9,535 bases of DNA, taken from positions 1-9,535 of the forward strand of contig CAYVXE010000151.1 of assembly GCA_964455375.1 (NCBI GenBank). Direction: 5' to 3'. Of this stretch, positions 1 to 6,958 are shown one piece after another. Origin of the DNA: CAYVXE01 sp964455375. GTDB lineage: Bacteria > Zhuqueibacterota > Zhuqueibacteria > Oceanimicrobiales > Oceanimicrobiaceae. Below the pieces are notes generated by a model. That model was given only the letters and a program-made list of their open reading frames with translations. It ran no database searches and had not been told where the DNA came from. Numbering within the stretch: the stretch's first letter is position 1; every line of letters begins with the position of its first letter. A program made the position numbers and the translations under genes.

Positions 1-112
1 ATATATAATATAAATTTATTCTATAAAAACAAAGAAAAACATTGGATTTTCAAGGAATTGATATGGGGTGAGAAAAAATTGCGCCGTAGCAAAAAGGTAT
101 ATGGTAAAGATG

Positions 113-141
113 TGAGACCCGGTCTGCGCGACCAGGTCTCA
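113..141. repeat. GC-rich near-perfect palindrome, terminator-like or dispersed repeat
   Basis: Positions 113-119 (TGAGACC) pair with 135-141 (GGTCTCA), and 121-124 (GGTC) pair with 130-133 (GACC), around a TGCGC loop. The only mismatch is C120/A134, giving an 11-bp stem. It lies 17 nt past the stop codon of the minus-strand TPR gene, where a terminator would sit. However, neither strand has a T-run directly after the stem, so it is not a classical intrinsic terminator. It could be a mRNA 3'-end stabiliser, a REP-like dispersed palindrome or a protein-binding site. The structure is directly visible; the role is inferred. Confidence 0.55.
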
Positions 142-158
142 GTCGTACAAGTTTAAAA

Positions 159-1643
159 CTATTTCTTAGAAATACTTTGCACCTGTTTCACGGCGTTTGT
201 TCGAACCATCGCATAATTCAAACTGCTTTCATTCCAGTTTGCTACTTTTTTAAATAATTCATTAGCGTTTACCGAGTTCCCGGCTTTTTCTTCTGCCAGA
301 GCTAAATGATAGAGTGTATAAGGATTTTTCTGATCACCCATTTTATAGTTTTCTATAGCAGCCTGGTAATCACCTTTTTGGAAATTGATATGTCCCAAAA
401 GCTGGTAATAATTTTTTAATTCCAGGGGGTCCTTTTCCGTGTCAATTTTTGTCTTTAAAATTTCCGCTTTGGACATGGCGGTTTTAAAGTCTTTGTTTTT
501 TGCGGCAATAAGTGCTTCGTCAAAGAGAACACTCTTCGCAAAATTATCTTTAAATGCTGACATGAGGTCTGATTCCGTGACGACTTTTCTGCATGTGGCA
601 ACGCTTTGTTCTGCATTTTTCAAATCTCCTTTTTCAAGGAAAATGCTGCAGCGTCTGGCATGAATATCAGCCTCTATTCCGGGAAAGTTTAATCCTGCCG
701 CTTTTTGCAGCGCGTTATCACTTTCAGAAAGCGCTTTGTCATAGTTGCCTTCGTATAAATAGGATTGCGAAATCAAGAGCATGTCCGTGATTTTACCAGC
801 AATGGTAGGTTCCATCGCCATTGCTTTTTGATAGGCTTTTCGGCCTGCATCATAGTCTCCCATGAAAATAAGATTGGTTCCGACTTTGCGTTGTGAAAAT
901 GCAAAATTGGGATTGATCTCAACAGCTTTTTTGTAATTTTCGATGGCATCCTGATAGCGACCCATTTTTGAGTACAGATCAGCGATAGAGTCATAAGGGT
1001 TGGCCTGGAGAGGAAGCAATTTGATGTAGTTCTTAAACGCTTCTTCAGCTTTGTTAAAGTCGCCTTTTTCACGATAAGCGTAGCCGAGGAGGTTATAAGC
1101 GGGCGCATAATCTTTGTCGAGTTCAATGGCAGTTTCGTATGCGGTAATGGCTTTATCCTCTTCATTTTGAGCACGGTAGACGTTTCCCAGATTTTGGAAA
1201 GCCCGTTTACTCTTGGGAAATTTGTTTACCAACTGTATGCTTAATTTCAATGCTCTAACAGGGTTGTTGTTCACATTTGCAAAAGTGGCGTCGATACGCA
1301 ACTGTTCGCCTTCAGACACATGCGACTTTAAATCGTGCGCTTTTTGAAGATGCGTTTGGAAATCGAGGGCATCGGTTGCGGTAAAGGCCCGGTACAAGTG
1401 CGCCAGGGCAAAATCATTATCAAGTTTAATGGCCTGTGAAAATCCTTCTCTGGCCTCATCAAAGCGGATATCTTCAAATTTTTGGCGGGCGTCGAGAAAT
1501 GCTTTGCGGGCGTCTTTAGATGACGTCGTGATGGCAATTTCATCTTTTGAAATTGCATTGGCCTGGCAGCCAGTCTGTATAAAAAAAACAATTGTGTAAG
1601 CAAATGCTACCAGAATTGTTATGAATTTCGATTTTATGGACAT
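159..1643 (-). CDS. Tetratricopeptide-repeat (TPR) protein, exported, putative lipoprotein
   Basis: The product has 494 aa. Residues 1-25 form a signal peptide (basic start MSIKSK, hydrophobic run about 8-22) ending in QTGC, so Cys26 may be lipidated; Gln at the -3 position of the lipobox is atypical, and a plain type I signal is the alternative. The rest is mostly helical with clear TPR units, for example about 44-77, 146-179, 180-213 (NLLGYAYREKGDFNKAEEAF), 214-247, 248-281 and 287-318, with further units near 409-437 and 440-468. TPR arrays are protein-interaction scaffolds; no catalytic domain is visible, so the expected role is a periplasmic or outer-envelope scaffold. The start is well supported: ATG at 1643 has AGGAG 8 nt upstream on the minus strand. 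The gene stands alone, about 490 bp from the sigma gene, with a strong palindrome just past its stop. TPR identity is solid; partner and function are unknown. Confidence 0.85.
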   Translation of the reverse strand: MSIKSKFITILVAFAYTIVFFIQTGCQANAISKDEIAITTSSKDARKAFLDARQKFEDIRFDEAREGFSQAIKLDNDFALAHLYRAFTATDALDFQTHLQKAHDLKSHVSEGEQLRIDATFANVNNNPVRALKLSIQLVNKFPKSKRAFQNLGNVYRAQNEEDKAITAYETAIELDKDYAPAYNLLGYAYREKGDFNKAEEAFKNYIKLLPLQANPYDSIADLYSKMGRYQDAIENYKKAVEINPNFAFSQRKVGTNLIFMGDYDAGRKAYQKAMAMEPTIAGKITDMLLISQSYLYEGNYDKALSESDNALQKAAGLNFPGIEADIHARRCSIFLEKGDLKNAEQSVATCRKVVTESDLMSAFKDNFAKSVLFDEALIAAKNKDFKTAMSKAEILKTKIDTEKDPLELKNYYQLLGHINFQKGDYQAAIENYKMGDQKNPYTLYHLALAEEKAGNSVNANELFKKVANWNESSLNYAMVRTNAVKQVQSISKK

Positions 1644-2134
1644 AATATATTCTCCTGATTTAATTTATAAAAGATTGGTTCATGCATTGTACCGGTTAGA
1701 ATGGGGTCGCCGCATAACCAGTATCAGGTATTTATTCGTAAATTTTTTTGGGCTGCTCAGGTGAAATACGGTACATGTCACAAACAGCACTTGCTGTCTG
1801 AATGAAAAAATAAGCAACCCAAATGGCGGACTTTTGTTGTGATAAAACATAAGCACGGTTTTTCAGAACGAACCTATGTATGAATACTAAGGATGACCAA
1901 AGTACAACTATGTTTGTAATGTCTTCAGGCAGTTGTTCTTAACTCAGACCAATTTGATCTTGCATAGTACGGTTCAAAAAAATGATTCTGGAATGCTTCT
2001 TCGAAAGGGATAATTTTCAGAACTGGAGTAGATTACCCAATGCTGGTTAGATTCATGGAAAGATAACGAATTATCATTCTAAAATGCAATATATATTTTC
2101 TGTTTCGAGTATTTTAGGTAAGAAAAAATAGTTT
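1644..2134. other. 491-bp gene-free intergenic region
   Basis: No reading frame of convincing length or composition is seen on either strand; the longest ATG-started stretches noticed are about 20 codons. The region must hold the promoter of the minus-strand TPR gene (AT-rich, with TATAAA on the minus strand just upstream of its RBS) and the 3' end of the sigma-factor transcript. Two short inverted repeats are visible: ACAGCA-CT-TGCTGT at 1784-1797, and a GATAA/TTATC hairpin at 2062-2075. No anti-sigma factor gene is recognisable here. It could be a regulatory or decayed region. Confidence 0.5.
2058..2079 (-). terminator. Weak hairpin downstream of the sigma-factor gene
   Basis: On the minus strand, GATAA-TTCG-TTATC (2062-2075) forms a 5-bp stem with a TTCG tetraloop. 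It extends past one mismatch by a further 3 bp (GAA/TTC). It lies about 55 nt beyond the sigma-factor stop codon and is followed by only a short T-containing stretch. The stem is AT-rich and marginal, so termination is a tentative reading. Confidence 0.2.
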
Positions 2135-2719
2135 TTATGCAGGTAAATAATATCCATGTTCTTTTGCATATTTTGAAAGGCTTCGTTGTAACATTTTACG
2201 TCCCCGGTGCAATCGTGACATGACTGTGCCTATGGGATGTTCGATGATCTCAGAGATTTCTTTATAACTCAAACCGTCTACATCAGATAACAGAACGACA
2301 ATTTTATATTCGTCGGGGAGTTTATCTATTGCCGCGTTTATTTCGTCATCAAAGATCGTTTCATAATCAAAATTATTGTTGCGGTCATTGACATGTTCCC
2401 AGAATCCGGTTTTTTCTTCTTTTAGTTTGAAGGAAACGGAATCGATTTCTACATTCCCCGGCTGTTTTTTATTTTTACGGTAATGATTGATGAAATTGTT
2501 GGTTAAGATTCTGTAGATCCACGCCCGGAAATTTGTACCTTTGTCAAACCGGTGAAAGTAGCGAAAGGCTTTTAGCGCTGATTCCTGAACCAAATCTTCA
2601 GCATCCAGGGGATTGCGGGTTAAGCGAAGCGCCATAGAATAAATGCCGTTGATGTTTTCGCGAAACAGGATGTCGAATTCATAGTCTCTGTTTTTGTTTC
2701 TTTCGGTACCTAATTTCAT
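2135..2719 (-). CDS. ECF-family RNA polymerase sigma factor
   Basis: The product has 194 aa, the usual size for a group 4 (ECF) sigma factor. Region sigma-2 spans about residues 19-83, with the core-binding motif DAEDLVQE at 39-46 and the -10-recognition segment TNFRAWIYRILTNNFINHYR at 62-81. An acidic and polar linker (about 84-125) follows. Region sigma-4 spans about 127-180, opening with KLPDEYKIVVLLSDVDGLSYKEI, and its helix-turn-helix HPIGTVMSRLHRGRK (161-175) should contact the -35 element. The ATG at 2719 is preceded by GAGGAA with 5-nt spacing. It starts 29 bp after the TetR-family gene on the same strand, so the two are probably co-transcribed and repressor-controlled. No anti-sigma gene (zinc-finger or membrane type) adjoins it, which is unusual for an ECF factor. 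Family assignment is firm; target promoters are unknown. Confidence 0.92.
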   Translation of the reverse strand: MKLGTERNKNRDYEFDILFRENINGIYSMALRLTRNPLDAEDLVQESALKAFRYFHRFDKGTNFRAWIYRILTNNFINHYRKNKKQPGNVEIDSVSFKLKEEKTGFWEHVNDRNNNFDYETIFDDEINAAIDKLPDEYKIVVLLSDVDGLSYKEISEIIEHPIGTVMSRLHRGRKMLQRSLSKYAKEHGYYLPA

Positions 2720-2748
2720 AGGGTTTCCTCTTACTTTAGTTTGTGGGT

Positions 2749-3357
2749 TTATGAAAGGTCCTTTGAAATACCTTTAAAGAGAATGGTTTTCAAAGCGGTT
2801 AAATGCTCCTGATATAATTCAGAGTTCCCGTTGAGCAGCGCCAGTAAGTTAGCTCCTAAAATATTGCTTAGAATGATCGCTGCCACGCCTGAAGAATCGA
2901 TTTGTTTTTCAAAAAGCGCTTCGTATTTTCCTTCTTCCACGATGGCCTTCAGCATGGACAGCCAGCCTTCAAAAATTTTTTGTAGTTGTGAACTAAATGT
3001 GCCGTTCGTTTCAAGCATTTCAATGGCGAGATTCATAAGCAAAATAATTGGCCGCATGGTTTGAGAACTGCATGTGCAATCGCCGGGAGCCGAAAATAAT
3101 GCTTCCAATTTTTCTCTGGCGTTCGCTCCTTTTTTAATCTGCGGTATGATTTCATCTGTCCAGCATTTCTCCAGCGATTGAATGACCGCGAGCCCCAACT
3201 CTTCTTTACTGCGAAAATGAAAATAAAAACCGCCCTTTGCCAACCCGGTTTCGGATAGTATTTTCGACAAAGATGTGCGGTTGTAACCATTTTGCGTAAA
3301 GAGAATCATTGCTTTGTCGATAATCATTTGCCTTGTTTGAATGCCTTTAGAATGCAT
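2749..3357 (-). CDS. TetR/AcrR-family transcriptional repressor
   Basis: The product has 202 aa, typical for the family. The N-terminal helix-turn-helix domain is clear: RQMIIDKAMILFTQNGYNRT (9-28), then SLSKILSETGLAKGGFYFHF (29-48) and RSKEEL, the canonical TetR DNA-binding signature. Residues about 55-202 are the variable, all-helical ligand-binding and dimerisation domain; it has a CTC pair at Cys94/Cys96 whose role is unknown, and the ligand cannot be predicted. The frame stays open far upstream, but the family signature begins just after the ATG at 3357. Starting farther upstream would put the 18-bp palindrome at 3401-3418 inside the coding region. The ribosome-binding site of this ATG is weak (GGA about 5 nt upstream). 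It leads a likely operon with the sigma factor and is divergent from the membrane-protein gene, so autoregulation plus control of one or both neighbours is the natural model. Confidence 0.9.
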   Translation of the reverse strand: MHSKGIQTRQMIIDKAMILFTQNGYNRTSLSKILSETGLAKGGFYFHFRSKEELGLAVIQSLEKCWTDEIIPQIKKGANAREKLEALFSAPGDCTCSSQTMRPIILLMNLAIEMLETNGTFSSQLQKIFEGWLSMLKAIVEEGKYEALFEKQIDSSGVAAIILSNILGANLLALLNGNSELYQEHLTALKTILFKGISKDLS

Positions 3358-3400
3358 AGGATCCGCTTTGGTGCAATTCGCTGTTTTTTTATACTCTGTA

Positions 3401-3418
3401 ACAGACCGATCGGTCTGT
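3401..3418. promoter_or_regulatory. Perfect 18-bp palindrome, probable TetR-family operator
   Basis: ACAGACCGATCGGTCTGT equals its own reverse complement at every position. It lies 43 bp upstream of the repressor start and 145 bp upstream of the divergent membrane-protein gene. Perfect palindromes of this length are standard TetR-family operators. On the minus strand a TATAAA (about 3387-3392) lies just downstream, so bound repressor would cover the -35/spacer region of the repressor promoter, which implies autoregulation. Palindrome: seen. Binding by this TetR protein: inferred from position. Confidence 0.75.
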
Positions 3419-3563
3419 ATATTCCCCATTCGAAAAAAAAGTGAAAGAAAGTATTTCTTACAAAATTTATTTTTTATGAATAACACAGTAATTTTCAAGG
3501 TATTAAGTGGTATTGTCGAAAAATAGATAAAGCATCTGTGTGGAAGAATTAAGGACAGCGAGT

Positions 3564-4931
3564 ATGAAACAGCGTTGGTTTGTGCATGTGATTTTTGTGC
3601 TTGGATTGGTAATGCCGGTTTTACTTTTAGTTGGTAACCATGTATCAGGTCAGGTGATTGGAACAGACAACACGCAGGAATTGATCGGTTTGATTGGGAG
3701 GAGATGTACCTTTTACCTGAAAAGCGGTGAGCAGGTGCGTGGAACTGTTTGGGACCTTGATGGTAAATCTTTAATCCTGAATATGGGGAAAACGACATCC
3801 GGTACGCAATCCCGGCGGTTTAAATTTGCGCAAATAGAATATATCTACGATGACGCCGGGAATAAAACAGATGTTTCTGTTCAAAATATGCCAACCAGGT
3901 CGATCCAACCAACACCGTATACATTAACATTCGATAGTGCGGATGCTATGGGAAATTCTGAAGTGAAAATTAACAAAAGCGATGCGGATGATTTAAATGA
4001 TTACATACGCGTTTTAAATGAAATTGATCTGGCAAGTCGTTATGAAACGTCCGATACCAGTCACACCGGAGATAATGTTTTTGTGAAACGCACGACAAAA
4101 AACACCGGTACAGAATTGTCACCGGATGCTGGTTTGCAGTTGCATCACACGTCTAATGACACATACAAAATCAAGACGTCTGCTGACAAAAAGTCGCCTT
4201 CAAAACCGAATAATAAAGACAAAAAACGTCGCCGTCACAAGCGCAGGAAAAACCTGTTCGATAAGAAAGTACGGCCGCGATATGCCGAGGTGAACCCGCA
4301 GCGGGAGAATATCTTATATAAGAATGCATGGGTCTTTCGCAGCCTGATATTGCTGGGTACCATGTTGGCCATCCTGGGGTTATTTGCCATAATTAAGTTT
4401 CTGGGATTGACCGCCTTTTTTTGGGGAAAACAGTTTATTTTTCCGGTTAAACTCGTAAAAATGAATGAACATTATGGCGTGATCGACCAGGGTGAAGTGG
4501 ACGGAATACATGATGGAGATATTGTTCGTTTTTACAGAAAGTCAGGGAAGCGCATTCAATTTATTGCAAAAGTGCATGTGATTAAAATATCAGAAAGATA
4601 TTCTGCTGTAGAACTGATCCGAAAAAAATCGCACATTCAGTTCGAGCCGGGAGACGTGGGTTGTAAAGACAGGAACTATCTGTCGCTTCTATTTAAAAAA
4701 ACCAGAATTGTTGCCAGTCATTTGTTGAAACTAGCTGCGCGGTTTATGTTCAAAACGGCAAAAAATATCGATGTGCCAAAGGATACGACCCAAATTGAAC
4801 TCGGTCAGAATATTTCTGAAACGGGGAAGAGCCCGGAATTTAAGGAGTTGAAGAAAGGCGACACGGTCATTCGCATTGTTGACGAATCTAAATTGAAAGA
4901 CGAGAAAAAATCCAAACCTCCATCTAAATAA
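3564..4931 (+). CDS. Membrane protein with export signal, Sm/SH3-like domain, basic linker and beta-rich C-terminal domain
   Basis: Unrecognised 455-aa protein. Visible architecture: signal peptide or N-terminal anchor (MKQRW then a hydrophobic run 6-24, possible cleavage after VSG at residue 29); a small beta-rich segment about 38-95 (LIGRRCTFYLKSGEQVRGTV) that resembles an Sm-like or SH3-like fold; a polar, probably disordered stretch 100-215; a very basic patch KKRRRHKRRK (220-229); a strong membrane span about 259-281; and a C-terminal domain 290-367 (HYGVIDQGEVDGIHDGDIVR) reminiscent of the C-terminal domain of FlgT-type envelope proteins. A polar, charged tail ends the protein. The start is placed at ATG 3564 because AAGGA lies 9 nt upstream; an in-frame GTG at 3540 would add 8 residues before the signal and has no good RBS. 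It is divergent from tetR across the palindrome and 87 bp ahead of selB. Function unknown; domain resemblances are by eye. Confidence 0.75.
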   Translation: MKQRWFVHVIFVLGLVMPVLLLVGNHVSGQVIGTDNTQELIGLIGRRCTFYLKSGEQVRGTVWDLDGKSLILNMGKTTSGTQSRRFKFAQIEYIYDDAGNKTDVSVQNMPTRSIQPTPYTLTFDSADAMGNSEVKINKSDADDLNDYIRVLNEIDLASRYETSDTSHTGDNVFVKRTTKNTGTELSPDAGLQLHHTSNDTYKIKTSADKKSPSKPNNKDKKRRRHKRRKNLFDKKVRPRYAEVNPQRENILYKNAWVFRSLILLGTMLAILGLFAIIKFLGLTAFFWGKQFIFPVKLVKMNEHYGVIDQGEVDGIHDGDIVRFYRKSGKRIQFIAKVHVIKISERYSAVELIRKKSHIQFEPGDVGCKDRNYLSLLFKKTRIVASHLLKLAARFMFKTAKNIDVPKDTTQIELGQNISETGKSPEFKELKKGDTVIRIVDESKLKDEKKSKPPSK

Positions 4932-4945
4932 AACGGTTTACCCGA

Positions 4946-4977
4946 TTTGCGTTTCGTGGTTATGTTTTGTATATTTG
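4946..4977 (+). promoter_or_regulatory. Candidate promoter for selB-selD, FCB type
   Basis: TATATTTG at 4970-4977 matches the TAnnTTTG -7 element known from Bacteroidetes. TTTG at 4946-4949 could be the matching -33 element, with 20 nt between them. It lies 41 nt before the selB start, a sensible leader length. The region is AT-rich, so a chance match is possible, and other genes in the window show no equally good match. Confidence 0.35.
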
Positions 4978-5008
4978 TCGGGAAGTAACTGTTTTTTTTA
5001 TCTGCGTC

Positions 5009-5021
5009 AGGAGGGAATGTG
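5009..5021 (+). promoter_or_regulatory. Strong ribosome-binding site deciding the GTG start of selB
   Basis: AGGAGG at 5009-5014 sits only 4 nt before GTG 5019. An ATG at 5017-5019 overlaps it but is in another frame. No in-frame ATG or other alternative start was seen upstream, and the protein from GTG begins with the family-typical N-terminus leading into GTAGHIDHGKT, so GTG is the start. Confidence 0.7.
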
Positions 5022-6935
5022 CCGCACGTTATCATCGGTACTGCGGGTCATATTGACCATGGAAAAACGGCTCTGGTGAAAGCGCTCACCGGAATCGACA
5101 CCGACCGTTTAAAAGAGGAAAAAGAGCGCGGGCTCACCATCGATTTAGGGTTTGCTCCGTACGGCGAGGACGCCTCAATAATAGACGTTCCGGGGCACGA
5201 AAAGTTCATCCGGAATATGGTAGCTGGGGTTAGCACTATCGATTTGGTTGTTCTGGTGGTGGCCGCAGATGACGGCATTATGCCGCAAACCCGCGAACAT
5301 TTAGAAATCCTCGATGTCCTGCAAGTTAAGCAAGGCATCATCGCCATTACAAAAAGTGATCTCGTTGAACCTGACTGGCTGCAATTGGTGACCGACGATA
5401 TTCGGGATATGGTGAAAAATACCTTCCTGGAAGCGGCGCCGATTATTCCGGTGTCTGCTGTGACACATGAGGGTATTCCAACGCTTCACGAGGCAATTCA
5501 ATCCATCCTGAAATCCATTCAAAGAAAACAAGTCAATGGTGTATTCTGGATGCCGGTGGACCGGTCATTTGTGATGAAGGGATTTGGTACGGTTGTAACC
5601 GGATCGGTACTTTCCGGGACGGTTCAGGTGGGAGAAGCGATTGAACTTTTACCGGCAAAACAAAGCGTCAAAATACGCGGATTGCAACGGCACGGGCAGA
5701 CTGTGGACCATGTGTCTGCCGGCGACCGCGCAGCAATAAATTTGCAGGGTGTGAGCAAGCAGATTGTGCAGAGAGGGCATGTCCTGGCATCGCCGGGGTA
5801 TTTTAAACCCACGTCACGTATGGATGCAAAATTGCGATTACTGGCATCTGCACCGCGCTCTTTGACTTCCCGGATGCGGGTGCGATTGCATGTGGGCACA
5901 GAAGAAGTCATGGCACGGGTTTCAATCGTGCAGAAGTCTGAAATCGAACCTGGAGAATCCGCTTTTGTACAATTGCATCTGGAGAACCCGGTTGCTGCGA
6001 AAAGGCTGGATGCGTTTGTTGTTCGGCAGTTTTCACCGACCATCACGCTCGGCGGCGGCGTCATTCTCGATGTGAACGCGCCCCGGCATAAATTATCCCA
6101 TCCGGAGACCGTGGCCATTTTTGAAGCCCTGCAACAGGAAAGTCCGGTAAAAGTTTTGGAAGAAAAACTTTTGGCTGCCGGATTGCTGTTGCCGTCAGAA
6201 GAGAAATTATCCGCAGAACTTGGGATTGTAAAAGACGAGTTGATAAAATATCTGGATGAACTGGCTACAGAACAAAGAATTCATCCCATCAGGAAAAAAG
6301 GGCAGACAGCTTTTCTGCATCATACACATTTGCTGCAGACAGAACAATCCATCGAAGCGCTGCTCGATGATTTTCATCGAAAAAATCCCACAAAGACCGG
6401 CATGCAAAAGCCTCTGTTGCTGAAGAATTTAAACCGGAAAATCGATCCGGCAGCTTTTGATTTCATGCTCGGTGATATGCAGCATAAGGGAATTTTGCAG
6501 GAGCAGTCGGGAATCATACATCTGAAAAATTTTCGTGTAAAATTAACTGCAAAACAACAAAATTTGCGGCAGGAAATTTCGAACTGTTTATTGCGTGAAG
6601 GATTTTCGACATCTTCAGAAAAGGAATTGGCAAATAAAAATGGCGTCGGTTTGCAGGAGGTAACTGAAATATTACAGTTGATGTTGGAACAGCAGGAGAT
6701 CATGCGTTTGGACGGTCTCTATTTCCACGCCGCGAAAATTCAGGAAGCAAGAGAAAAACTCGTGGCGTTTTTACAACAGCACGAAGAAGTGAGCATTGCA
6801 GCTTTCAAGGAGTTGCTTGGCGGAACGAGCCGCAAATATTCCATGCCGCTCCTGAATTATTTTGACTCTCTCGGCATTACAGAAAGGGCGGGTGATGTGC
6901 GGGTTGCGGGTTCGTCAATTGTGGAAAGTAACTGA
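5019..6935 (+). CDS. selB: Selenocysteine-specific elongation factor SelB
   Basis: The product has 638 aa, near the usual 610-640. SelB is a GTPase that carries Sec-tRNA(Sec) to the ribosome at UGA codons marked by a SECIS hairpin. The EF-Tu-like part is complete: G1 GTAGHIDHGKT (7-17), G2 region RGLTIDLGF (37-45), G3 DVPGHEKF (56-63), G4 TKSD (111-114) in place of the commoner NKxD, and G5 SAV (146-148). Beta-barrel domains follow to about residue 355 (for example FGTVVTGSVLSG). The C-terminal half, about 375-638, carries the SelB-specific winged helices, ending in RKYSMPLLNYFDSLGITERA, typical of the fourth winged helix that binds SECIS RNA. It starts with GTG, ends with UGA, and selD begins 23 nt downstream, so the two form an operon. 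The presence of selB implies that a tRNA-Sec and selA lie elsewhere in the genome. Identification is firm. Confidence 0.97.
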   Translation: MPHVIIGTAGHIDHGKTALVKALTGIDTDRLKEEKERGLTIDLGFAPYGEDASIIDVPGHEKFIRNMVAGVSTIDLVVLVVAADDGIMPQTREHLEILDVLQVKQGIIAITKSDLVEPDWLQLVTDDIRDMVKNTFLEAAPIIPVSAVTHEGIPTLHEAIQSILKSIQRKQVNGVFWMPVDRSFVMKGFGTVVTGSVLSGTVQVGEAIELLPAKQSVKIRGLQRHGQTVDHVSAGDRAAINLQGVSKQIVQRGHVLASPGYFKPTSRMDAKLRLLASAPRSLTSRMRVRLHVGTEEVMARVSIVQKSEIEPGESAFVQLHLENPVAAKRLDAFVVRQFSPTITLGGGVILDVNAPRHKLSHPETVAIFEALQQESPVKVLEEKLLAAGLLLPSEEKLSAELGIVKDELIKYLDELATEQRIHPIRKKGQTAFLHHTHLLQTEQSIEALLDDFHRKNPTKTGMQKPLLLKNLNRKIDPAAFDFMLGDMQHKGILQEQSGIIHLKNFRVKLTAKQQNLRQEISNCLLREGFSTSSEKELANKNGVGLQEVTEILQLMLEQQEIMRLDGLYFHAAKIQEAREKLVAFLQQHEEVSIAAFKELLGGTSRKYSMPLLNYFDSLGITERAGDVRVAGSSIVESN

Positions 6936-6958
6936 AATTTACGAAGGGACTGACCAGT

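Noticed and set aside
439..790. Plus-strand ORFs opposite the TPR gene
   Set aside because: They are antisense shadows with low-quality composition and no RBS or family features.
2062..2079. Fur-box-like sequence GATAACGAATTATC
   Set aside because: Only a partial match to the 19-bp consensus, in AT-rich DNA, with no iron-related gene nearby.
3540..3563. GTG start at 3540 for the membrane protein
   Set aside because: It adds acidic residues before the signal peptide. AAGGA is correctly spaced for ATG 3564.
3358..3798. N-terminal extension of the TetR protein by 147 residues
   Set aside because: The extension has no TetR-like sequence, overlaps the divergent gene and would place the operator palindrome inside coding sequence.
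4932..5018. tRNA-Sec (selC) or an intrinsic terminator between the membrane-protein gene and selB
   Set aside because: There is no cloverleaf, and the only inverted repeat (CCCGA/TCGGG) has a loop of over 30 nt.
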